Shown here: piece by piece, positions 44,514 to 52,386 of the stretch
How the letters are laid out: every line of letters starts with the position of its first letter
Numbering within the stretch: the stretch's first letter is position 1
Source of the DNA: a bacterium 336/3
GTDB taxonomy: Bacteria > Bacteroidota > Bacteroidia > Cytophagales > Thermonemataceae
Direction of reading: 5' to 3'
Length of the DNA: 64,000 nucleotides
Assembly (NCBI GenBank): GCA_001281695.1
Contig: LJIE01000001.1
Coordinates: 2,556,586 to 2,620,585, forward strand
The notes under the pieces: generated by a model
The model's database searches: none
The model's input: the letters and a program-made list of their open reading frames with translations, nothing else
What the model was told of the DNA's origin: nothing
Program-made: the position numbers and the translations under genes

Positions 44514-45020
44514 TTATTTTACAAACTTTTTTACCATCATAAAAGTATGCATTTCAAAACCTTCTCCAAATTCTTTATCTTCAAGTTTTTCTATGATAAA
44601 ACCACTCTTAAAATAAAAATTAATTGCTTTGAAGTTTTTTCTATTTACATCTACATATACTATTTCTGGTGTATTTTTTTCTTCTAAATAATTCAAAAAG
44701 CCTTCTCCTATTCCATTCCCATGATAATCTGTATCTATATAAAATCTACTTAAATCATAAATTTTTCCATCTGTGGTGTAAGTGCAAGAATAGGCTACAA
44801 TCTTTTCTTCTTTTACACCCACAAAAAAGTGATAGTTCCTATCCATTAACTCTTTGATATTCTTTTCAGAGTGAACATTGGCAAGCATATATTCCATTTG
44901 TTCTTCTGTGGTAAGGTTATGATATATTTTTCTCCAAATTTTTTCATTCAGTTCATGAATATCTTTTACATCATTTTTATTTGCTTCTCTAAACGAAATA
45001 GATGAGTATTTATTTGCCAT
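44514..45020 (-). CDS. GNAT family N-acetyltransferase
   Basis: A 168-aa acetyl-CoA-dependent transferase; start at the ATG 45020 (MANKYSSISFREANKNDV). The GNAT core shows ISFREANKNDVKDIHELN, AYSCTYTTDGKIYDLSRFYIDTDYHGNGIGEGFL with the Q/RxxGxG/A-type acetyl-CoA site (HGNGIG), and NFYFKSGF. The substrate is unknown; YIDTDYHGNGIGEG recalls enzymes acting on small amines. The 226 bases before it, 44288-44513, hold nothing I recognise. Confidence 0.88.
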   Translation of the reverse strand: MANKYSSISFREANKNDVKDIHELNEKIWRKIYHNLTTEEQMEYMLANVHSEKNIKELMDRNYHFFVGVKEEKIVAYSCTYTTDGKIYDLSRFYIDTDYHGNGIGEGFLNYLEEKNTPEIVYVDVNRKNFKAINFYFKSGFIIEKLEDKEFGEGFEMHTFMMVKKFVK

Positions 45021-45159
45021 AATTTTATAGTTTAAAATGGTGCTTACCAAAACTATATTTTTTTTAGATAAGATAAAATTTTCTTTTTATAATTTTAGAG
45101 AAAAATAGTTTGTTTGTTGTTATGGGATTCTGTTTTTTTGCATTCTAATTAGTTTTTTC

Positions 45160-46290
45160 ATGAAATTTGAATTATTACATACTGATTCTCAAACAAAAGC
45201 TCGTTTGGGAAAAATAGAAACAGATCATGGAGTCATAGAAACCCCTATTTTTATGCCTGTGGGTACAGCAGGTACAGTAAAGGCTGTACATACAAGAGAA
45301 TTACATAATGATATTCAAGCCCAAATTATTTTGGGAAATACTTACCATTTGTATCTACGCCCAGGGCTTGATGTCCTCAAACAAGCAGGTGGATTGCATA
45401 AATTCAATGGTTGGAACAAACCCATTCTTACAGATAGTGGTGGTTATCAAGTATATTCGCTTGCAGAAAACAGAAAGATTACAGAAGAAGGTGTAAAGTT
45501 TAAATCTCATATTGATGGCTCATATCATTTCTTTTCACCTGAAAGTGTGATGGATATTGAAAGAATCATTGGAGCTGATATTATGATGGCTTTTGATGAA
45601 TGCCCTCCCTACCCTTGTGATTATACATATGCCAAGAAATCGATGCATCTCACACACAGATGGTTAGAACGTTGTTGCAAACGTGTAGATGAAACAGAAG
45701 GCTTGTACGGATATAGTCAAACGCTTTTCCCGATTGTACAAGGTAGTGTTTTCAAAGACTTGAGAAAGGAATCGGCTGAATTTATTGCTTCTATGGGTAG
45801 AGAAGGCAATGCCATTGGAGGACTTTCAGTAGGTGAACCTGCTGAAATGATGTATGAAATGACAGAGTTTGTTTGTGATATTCTTCCCAAAGATAAACCT
45901 CGTTATCTGATGGGTGTAGGTACACCTGCCAATATTTTGGAAGGAATTGCTTTAGGTATAGATATGTTTGATTGTGTAATGCCCACTCGTAATGCTCGAA
46001 ATGGTATGTTGTTTACCACACAAGGCATTATCAATATTAGAAATGAAAAATGGAAAACTGATTTTACACCTATTGATGAAACTTTGGGTGGTGAAGTAAG
46101 TGGCTTTTACTCAAAAGCTTATTTAAGGCATTTGATGATTAGTAAAGAAATTTTAGCTGCTCAAATAGCCAGTATTCATAATTTACGTTTTTATTTGTGG
46201 CTGGTTGCTCAAGCGAAAGAACAAATCAGATTAGGAACTTTCAAAGCTTGGAAAGATAAAATGGTGGTAGATTTAATGAGAAAATTATAA
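45160..46290 (+). CDS. tgt: Queuine tRNA-ribosyltransferase
   Basis: A 376-aa enzyme that exchanges guanine-34 of GUN-anticodon tRNAs for preQ1. Motifs: GTVKAVHTRELHNDIQAQIILGNTYHLYLRPGLD, LTDSGGYQVYSL with a catalytic Asp, FDECPPYP, GGLSVGEP, YLMGVGTPANILE and GIDMFDCVMPTRNARNGMLFT. Where other bacteria have CxCxxC for zinc (after IDE), this protein has TLGGEVSGFYSKAYLRHLM; the Cys cluster is absent. The Bacteroidota enzymes I recall are also Cys-poor there. A hairpin terminator follows at 46321. Confidence 0.95.
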   Translation: MKFELLHTDSQTKARLGKIETDHGVIETPIFMPVGTAGTVKAVHTRELHNDIQAQIILGNTYHLYLRPGLDVLKQAGGLHKFNGWNKPILTDSGGYQVYSLAENRKITEEGVKFKSHIDGSYHFFSPESVMDIERIIGADIMMAFDECPPYPCDYTYAKKSMHLTHRWLERCCKRVDETEGLYGYSQTLFPIVQGSVFKDLRKESAEFIASMGREGNAIGGLSVGEPAEMMYEMTEFVCDILPKDKPRYLMGVGTPANILEGIALGIDMFDCVMPTRNARNGMLFTTQGIINIRNEKWKTDFTPIDETLGGEVSGFYSKAYLRHLMISKEILAAQIASIHNLRFYLWLVAQAKEQIRLGTFKAWKDKMVVDLMRKL

Positions 46291-46320
46291 AAAAATTATA
46301 TCTGAAATCAAAAAAACAGA

Positions 46321-46364
46321 AACCTTATAGGCTTTTAAAGCACTCCTATAAGGTTTTCATTTTA
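46321..46364 (+). terminator. Intrinsic terminator after tgt
   Basis: AACCTTATAGG (46321-46331) against CCTATAAGGTT (46345-46355), an 11-bp stem with a 13-base loop, then TTCATTTTAAT. Confidence 0.78.
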
Positions 46365-46386
46365 ATAACTTTCTTTATGATCAATA

Positions 46387-47388
46387 CTATTTCACAAACT
46401 TCATATCGAGTGTTCCAACGTGTTTTATTTCCATTCCCATCATATTTTGTTTAGTAGTAATATTACCTGCAATGTTATTGAGCATACCCACTTTATTATC
46501 AAATAAGTAGTTAAAATCAGCTACCATTGTCTGTCCCATTTGTGGGGCTAGCATTTCTTTATCATCTTCTTCAAGTTTGGTATCTTTCTCAATTTTTTGA
46601 GCGTCAATCGAAGATTTCAGATTCAATTTAATAGATGCTTGCTGATTGGTAAAAGAATTGACTTTCTGTATAACCTCCATTCCCATCATGCTCATTTTAT
46701 TTTCTTCGCCTACTGTAGTATTTTGGGGTAATTGCAAAAGGTCAATAAAATCTGTTGGAATAAGGTCTATGGTATTGTCTGTTTCTTTTATTTCAACTGT
46801 TTTAGGCTTGGGTTTATTGATAGTAGTTACTGTATAACCAGCTTTGAGTTGCCCTGTCTTTGGATTAAACTCTGCCATGACTGAAAGTTTTTCTCCATCA
46901 GCTTCAGCAGAAGCTGCTATTCCACCTTCTTTTACTTTAGCTTCTACCAAAATGCTTCCACTCTCACGTACTACCAAAAAAGGTGTTTCCAAAAAGGTAA
47001 AGTTACCCTGATCATCCACCAAAAAATCAGCTTCTAAGCTTGATTTTGGGAGATTGATGATTGAGGCAACGATTCTTTTTTTGTCATCCACTACATTAAA
47101 ATTTTCTAAATAAAAAGTACCTTTTGCACCACCATTGGGTGTTTTGGAATTAATTTTGAGTACAAAAGTAGATTTTGTAGTGAATTTCATGGTAGGCATT
47201 GCACTTTGCATCATACCTCCTATGTTTACACCACCTACGTTTCCACCACCAGAACTGGAAATTTCATCTGTTTGTGTAGCGGCAAAACGATAAATAACCC
47301 CTTCTTTCCATTGATAAGCCAATTTTTGAGCATTTGCTTTCTGAAAAAATGTAAATAAACATGCGATTAGTAAAATTCTTAATTTCAT
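46387..47388 (-). CDS. Secreted DUF6263-like protein
   Basis: A 333-aa exported protein with signal peptide KLRILLIACLFTFFQKANAQ. The mature N-terminus (KLAYQWKEGVIYRFAATQTDEI) and the repeated beta-strand texture, with GNFTFLETPFLVVRESGSILVEAK and FNPKTGQLKAGYTV, resemble the DUF6263 family of periplasmic or outer-membrane-associated proteins. The C-terminus has VGMLNNIAGNITTKQNMMGMEIKHVG. Function unknown. The 235 bases between its start and the MoxR-vWA operon hold no visible gene. Confidence 0.78.
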   Translation of the reverse strand: MKLRILLIACLFTFFQKANAQKLAYQWKEGVIYRFAATQTDEISSSGGGNVGGVNIGGMMQSAMPTMKFTTKSTFVLKINSKTPNGGAKGTFYLENFNVVDDKKRIVASIINLPKSSLEADFLVDDQGNFTFLETPFLVVRESGSILVEAKVKEGGIAASAEADGEKLSVMAEFNPKTGQLKAGYTVTTINKPKPKTVEIKETDNTIDLIPTDFIDLLQLPQNTTVGEENKMSMMGMEVIQKVNSFTNQQASIKLNLKSSIDAQKIEKDTKLEEDDKEMLAPQMGQTMVADFNYLFDNKVGMLNNIAGNITTKQNMMGMEIKHVGTLDMKFVK

Positions 47389-47623
47389 AGAATAATGATT
47401 TTGAGGTGTGTAATGATGAATTTAGATTATAAGATTGAGTTTACAACTATTGTGCCAACTTGGTTTATGTACTTTAGAGATTCCTTTGGATTGTAAGTAA
47501 GATACTCGCTTATATATCTAATAGCCTGTTTATTTTATAAAACATAAAAAAACTGTTTATTTGTAGTTAATAACCCAAACATAAGAGCAAATTGAACTTG
47601 AATATTCAATAAAATTATAAACT

Positions 47624-48253
47624 ATGCAGGAAAACGCTCTGCTTCTCATGCTAAAAACTTTAAGAGAAAAAGAAGAAGTTATTTTATATAATAACTTATT
47701 GGACATTCCACAACAATATGTTCAGGAAGTACTAGAATATTTGGCTGATGAGTACAATAGAGAAAAAATTGATTATCCTTATCCAGCTCCTCCATTTGAT
47801 AAATATGCTGCTCAATGGGGTATGTATGTAACTTATTTTGCTACTCAATTAATTCTTTATAGAGAACACAAGAGTAAAGATTTGGATATACTATTTACTC
47901 AATTTCAAAATAGAATAACAGCAGAATCAGTTTTATCAGCTGATATCTGTTTAAGATTTATTCCTCAAATTATTTATGAGCTTAATTTGATAGATATAGA
48001 AGATCCTTTAAAGAAAAAATTAGAAAATATTTTGCATATTTGGCACTATTCAGGACTTGAATATACTTCTTTGGATAGTGAAAATTTAGACTTTTCTGTA
48101 ATAACATCAGACCCATGTCTTCTTCAATTGTATGTTGATAGGATTATAAGGTTCAAAAATAAATCTGTGGCTTGTCATCCAGCCATCATTCATCACATAA
48201 AGTCTAGTTTAGGTTTATATCATCAAGATTTTTGGAAAGATTTAAAACTATGA
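47624..48253 (+). CDS. Ternary-system component, first gene of the MoxR-vWA-bpX operon
   Basis: A 209-aa helical protein with no signal, membrane helix or recognised motif; segments include LREKEEVILYNNLLDIPQQYVQEVLEYLADEY, AAQWGMYVTYFATQLIL and ADICLRFIPQIIYEL. Its stop overlaps the start of the MoxR ATPase (ATGA), so it is translated with it. In MoxR-vWA-beta-propeller ternary systems described by comparative genomics, small helical proteins named bpX families accompany the AAA+ and vWA genes, and I infer that this is one. I cannot say which bpX number it belongs to. Confidence 0.7.
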   Translation: MQENALLLMLKTLREKEEVILYNNLLDIPQQYVQEVLEYLADEYNREKIDYPYPAPPFDKYAAQWGMYVTYFATQLILYREHKSKDLDILFTQFQNRITAESVLSADICLRFIPQIIYELNLIDIEDPLKKKLENILHIWHYSGLEYTSLDSENLDFSVITSDPCLLQLYVDRIIRFKNKSVACHPAIIHHIKSSLGLYHQDFWKDLKL

Positions 48254-49383
48254 ATACAATTGAAAAACTTAACCAAGTCCTCTCCTACTTAAAAAAATGT
48301 TTTGTAGGAAAAAATGAGATTATTGACCTGCTTGCCATTGGTTTAGTAGCCAGAGAAAATACATTTCTGTTAGGGCCTCCTGGTACAGCTAAAAGTGCGA
48401 TTGTCAAACAGTTATCTACTTGTATTGAAAATGGAAAAAACTTTGAGTATTTATTAACCCGATTTACTGAACCCAATGAAATATTTGGCCCTTTTGATAT
48501 TCGTAAATTAAAAGAAGGTGAATTGGTAACCAATACAGAAGGTATGATGCCAGAAGCTTCTTTAATTTTTTTAGATGAAATCTTCAATGCCAATAGTGCT
48601 ATTCTCAATAGTTTATTGATGGCTCTTAACGAAAAAATATTTAGACGAGGAAAAGAAACAAAGAAATTACCTGCCTTGATGTTTGTGGGGGCTAGCAATT
48701 TACTACCTGAAGATGATACTTTAGCAGCATTATTAGATAGGTTTTTGATTCGAGTAAAATGTGATTATGTAGATACAGACTTATTAGAAGAAGTTTTACT
48801 TGCTGGCTGGGCTTTTGAAAAGCAACATGAAACAACCTATCCTTCTATTCTTCCTGATGAAATTATTCATTTACAACAAGAAGCCAAAAATGTTGATTTA
48901 TCAGATATTCGTAAAACGTATATTCACCTAATTCACTCTCTAAGAACTTCTGGGATTAATGTTTCTGATAGAAGAGCTGTTAAAATTCAGAATTTAATTG
49001 CAGCTAGTTCCGTTATATGTGGCAGGAAACAAGCGATTACTTCAGATTTCTGGGTCATGAAATACATTTGGGATACAGAAGAACAAATAGAAATTTTAGC
49101 AGGCATGATAGACCAAATTATTGAAAAAGAAGAAAATAAAGATTTTGTTCATCCACAAGCATTTTTCAATAAAACTCCTAATTCTGAAGAAGTTATTAAA
49201 GAGGTTTTGTATTTACAGAATAAATGGGAACAAGAAGATTTATCTTTGGAAGAGAAAAATATTATTAAAGACAAGCTACGATATATCCAAACCAGAAGTC
49301 ATTGGATCAAAAATCAGGAACATAAAATACATATTCAACAAGAAATTGATAAGCTATGGCAGAAAATGTTACAAACCATCTGA
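48250..49383 (+). CDS. MoxR-type AAA+ ATPase
   Basis: A 377-aa cytoplasmic ATPase. Walker A G42-P-P-G-T-A-K-S49 (LLGPPGTAKSAIV), Walker B with D109-E110 (LIFLDEIFNANSAIL), sensor 1 in FVGASN and arginine-finger region ALLDRFLIRV. TEPNEIFGPFDIRKLKEGE is the MoxR-characteristic insert. MoxR proteins load metal into vWA domains or act as remodelling chaperones together with them; the vWA gene two cistrons downstream fits that pairing. The start overlaps the preceding gene by 4 bases and the end overlaps the next by 28. The C-terminal 100 residues are helical. Confidence 0.95.
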   Translation: MNTIEKLNQVLSYLKKCFVGKNEIIDLLAIGLVARENTFLLGPPGTAKSAIVKQLSTCIENGKNFEYLLTRFTEPNEIFGPFDIRKLKEGELVTNTEGMMPEASLIFLDEIFNANSAILNSLLMALNEKIFRRGKETKKLPALMFVGASNLLPEDDTLAALLDRFLIRVKCDYVDTDLLEEVLLAGWAFEKQHETTYPSILPDEIIHLQQEAKNVDLSDIRKTYIHLIHSLRTSGINVSDRRAVKIQNLIAASSVICGRKQAITSDFWVMKYIWDTEEQIEILAGMIDQIIEKEENKDFVHPQAFFNKTPNSEEVIKEVLYLQNKWEQEDLSLEEKNIIKDKLRYIQTRSHWIKNQEHKIHIQQEIDKLWQKMLQTI

Positions 49384-50090
49384 TATACTATGTAGCCATT
49401 GCCAAAGAAGAAAAAGACAGTCTTGCTATTTTACGTATTTGGGATAATCTTAAAATAGCTTTTGATGATGAATTTGTATGGATTACAGGTTTTACAGAAG
49501 AGCAAATTCACAGTATTGAAATAAAATCTTTACCTTATAAATCTATTTATTACAGTGTAGAAGGTAACTTATTTCTAAAAGATAGTCTCCTACCAAATAG
49601 ACGTATACCTTCTCTCCTTTGGACACCCATCCAAAGGGCTCTTCCTATTCAACTGCCTTCATTTAATCATAATTTTTTTGGAATACATGAAAAAATCAGT
49701 ATTCATATAATTCCATCTGATGAAGAAAAAACAGCATTTGCTATTTTATGTAGTTTAGCTATACTTGGAAATTATGTCGAAAAAGCCCCAAAAATAAGAT
49801 TAGAGAATCTTCTTTGGACAATTGTAAACTCATCAAAAGCATTGATTGTAGACCTCCCCCTTCTTCCACTCAATGGCAATGTATATTGGAAATATCAAAA
49901 CATGCTTATACCTGTTGGGTACAGCTTTGAATTCCCTGAAATAGCACTTGTTTGGGAAAAGACCATAAACCCTGATGAAAAATATTGGATTTTATGGAAT
50001 ATTGATGACTCATATTCTTTAATTTTAAAGAAAGATTTCGAACCTCTCTCAATATCTTCTTTTAGAAAAACTATCCAAAATTATGAATAA
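49356..50090 (+). CDS. Ternary-system component of unknown fold
   Basis: A 244-aa protein of beta and alpha segments with no recognised motif: VTNHLIYYVAIAKEEKDSLAILRIWDNL, YYSVEGNLFLKDSLLPNRRIPSLLWTPI, FNHNFFGIHEKISIHIIPS, PKIRLENLLWTIVNSSKALIVDLPLLPLNGNVYW and WKYQNMLIPVGYSFEFPEI. It overlaps MoxR by 28 bases upstream and the vWA gene by 8 downstream, so it is almost certainly coupled to both. It fits the bpX accessory class of the MoxR-vWA-propeller systems by position. No closer function can be read. Confidence 0.72.
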   Translation: MAENVTNHLIYYVAIAKEEKDSLAILRIWDNLKIAFDDEFVWITGFTEEQIHSIEIKSLPYKSIYYSVEGNLFLKDSLLPNRRIPSLLWTPIQRALPIQLPSFNHNFFGIHEKISIHIIPSDEEKTAFAILCSLAILGNYVEKAPKIRLENLLWTIVNSSKALIVDLPLLPLNGNVYWKYQNMLIPVGYSFEFPEIALVWEKTINPDEKYWILWNIDDSYSLILKKDFEPLSISSFRKTIQNYE

Positions 50091-52386
50091 TAACGCTTCA
50101 CACTATTTTCAAGCATCCGAAGATTATTTTTGGCAGTGGGAAGATAATGGCGAAGTAATAGCCATTCCTAACGGAGAAACAATTGCTTATAAGGCTTATA
50201 TTTTAGAAATATTAGAATATCTTGCTCCACAAGGAATACCACGTTTTGGAGCATTATTATTAGCTCTCATAGCAACTAATAATAATGCTCATTTAGAGTC
50301 CATTACCCAAAATTTAAGTAAAAATGGAGCTCATATGAAGATTGTAGAGCAAGCTCTAGAATTTTTAAAAATACTTTCATCATTACCTCCAGAATATTAC
50401 AAGGGACAGAAAAAACTGATTTTACTTCAAACTATTTTTAAAGATGCTCACAACAATCTTTCTCAAAAACAAGCAGAAAAAATTTTAAGAATCTATAAAG
50501 CCTTAGATAGACCCATTACACCTGATGAACAAAAAAAGATATCTCCAAGCATTGATATTATTTATCATGATTTCAGGGTAATAGCTATCTTATCCTCTAA
50601 GTTTAAGACTGTTCAGGATATTTTGGATGCTGTAGATGCAATCCCTACTCTTGAAGAAACCATAGAAATACCCTTAGAAACATCTGAAAAAAAAGATTTT
50701 ATCTCATTATTAATTGAAGACGAAAAGACTTTTTATGTTGGATCTCTGGTAAAACATATTTGGAGTGGTTTACACATCCCTCTACAGAACAAACTACCCA
50801 GTCAACAACCTTTGGGTGGTTTTTCAGATTTAACGAATAAGGGTTCTTTTGATAAACTTTTAACTTCAGAATTTGCATACGAAGAAACTCTTTTTCTTTC
50901 TCGTATCGCAAATCAAGAAGCTTTGTATATACTGAGAGAAATCCCTCCTCAAAGCAATGATAAACAAAGAGTTATTTTAATAGATGTATCTCTCAAAAAT
51001 TGGGGAACTCCTCATGTTTTAGCTTTTGCAATAACTCTTGCTCTTATTCATCACCCTAAAAATAAGATGGATACATTTGTTTATGGTGTAGGTCAGAAAT
51101 ATTTCCCTTTAAAATTTGATTCTAAAGAAGATGTGATAGAAGGGCTTAATTATTTAGACGCTTGTTTACATGCTGGGAGTGGGATAGAATTACTTTTCAA
51201 AGAAAATCCTCTCTTAAAAAATGCAGAGCTATTTCTTATTGCATCTGATGAAACCTATCAAACACCTTATATACAAAAAATTATACAGGAACATCATCAT
51301 TTTTTTAATTACTGGATTCATACTAATATTGATGGAAATATTTCTGTTTACAAGAAACAAAACAGAGGTAAAATATTCATTCAAAATATTTTCTTACAAC
51401 TAAAAAGTATTTGGAAAACAGACAAAAAAAATATTCATTTTGATTCACCTCAAAAAAAATATTATCAAATTAGCTCTTCTTATCCTATATTATTTCCAAA
51501 CAATGAATTAAAGGCAAAAATTTTACTAAAAGATTCTATAGGGCGTATCTTTAGAATCACAAAAGACAAAAAGCTATTTTTATTAAATGCTCCAGATAAA
51601 GGCTGGTTACTTATTTATGATCATTTACCATTCTACGATGGAAAAAACTGTATAGGTTTTACAGAAAAATCAGAATGTATTTTGCTTATGTTTAATATCC
51701 ATGAAAGAGCTGTTTATATAATTGATATTAATACAGATCAACAAACTGTGCTGAACTTCCCTAATTATAATTATCATCTTGATTTTTTCTTTGATGATAC
51801 TAACTATCAATTTATATGCACGAATTATTCTTATCAATGGATTATTAAACAAAAAGATGAAGTTTGGATAATTGAGCAGTTTCAAAAATCTTATGAAGAA
51901 TTAAATTCTTTAAGAAACTTCTATCTACAGAAAGCAGAAAACAATATGGATATTACTGAGTCTAAAAAAAGCATGAATGTTTTAAAAAATATTGATACAA
52001 TCTTTATCAATGAATACAACAGTTTAATATTTTCAAAACATGAATTGTGCATAAATCAAGATGGTTGGAAATTAAATCCTTCTCAACACCTAAAACCTAA
52101 GATTATATCTAAAAGAACAAATATCAATTTTTTTAGATTTGGTGATGGTAGTAAAATTACCATCAATACAGGAGGAATGCTTACTTTTGAGAGTTCAAAC
52201 CCTAATATTCCTGTTTTTCATTGCCCAAGTGTACTTGAACAACCTTTGGCTTTTGCTTCTGAAACTTTTTTTATAGGAAATCCATATTATAAAATCAATC
52301 ATTTACAACAAAAACTCATAACACAACAAGAGCTAGCAAGTTATTTAATTGGATTTATTGAAAATATTAAAAACTATGGAACTTAA
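50083..52386 (+). CDS. vWA-domain protein with a C-terminal beta-propeller-like region
   Basis: A 767-aa protein. Residues 1-290 are helical (FGALLLALIATNNNAHLESIT and a long HEAT-like stretch). A von Willebrand A-like domain is at about 295-440: RVILIDVSLKNWGTPHVLAFAITLAL with D301 and S303 of the MIDAS and further YGVGQKYFPLKF and LFLIASDETYQTPY. The MIDAS is DVSLK, not DxSxS. The C-terminal half (about 450-760) repeats a propeller-like texture (GRIFRITKDKKLFLLNAPDKGWLLIYDH, CILLMFNIHERAVYIIDINTDQQ, FQFICTNYSYQWIIKQ). In the ternary systems the vWA and the propeller are usually present, and here they look fused. Confidence 0.75.
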   Translation: MNNNASHYFQASEDYFWQWEDNGEVIAIPNGETIAYKAYILEILEYLAPQGIPRFGALLLALIATNNNAHLESITQNLSKNGAHMKIVEQALEFLKILSSLPPEYYKGQKKLILLQTIFKDAHNNLSQKQAEKILRIYKALDRPITPDEQKKISPSIDIIYHDFRVIAILSSKFKTVQDILDAVDAIPTLEETIEIPLETSEKKDFISLLIEDEKTFYVGSLVKHIWSGLHIPLQNKLPSQQPLGGFSDLTNKGSFDKLLTSEFAYEETLFLSRIANQEALYILREIPPQSNDKQRVILIDVSLKNWGTPHVLAFAITLALIHHPKNKMDTFVYGVGQKYFPLKFDSKEDVIEGLNYLDACLHAGSGIELLFKENPLLKNAELFLIASDETYQTPYIQKIIQEHHHFFNYWIHTNIDGNISVYKKQNRGKIFIQNIFLQLKSIWKTDKKNIHFDSPQKKYYQISSSYPILFPNNELKAKILLKDSIGRIFRITKDKKLFLLNAPDKGWLLIYDHLPFYDGKNCIGFTEKSECILLMFNIHERAVYIIDINTDQQTVLNFPNYNYHLDFFFDDTNYQFICTNYSYQWIIKQKDEVWIIEQFQKSYEELNSLRNFYLQKAENNMDITESKKSMNVLKNIDTIFINEYNSLIFSKHELCINQDGWKLNPSQHLKPKIISKRTNINFFRFGDGSKITINTGGMLTFESSNPNIPVFHCPSVLEQPLAFASETFFIGNPYYKINHLQQKLITQQELASYLIGFIENIKNYGT

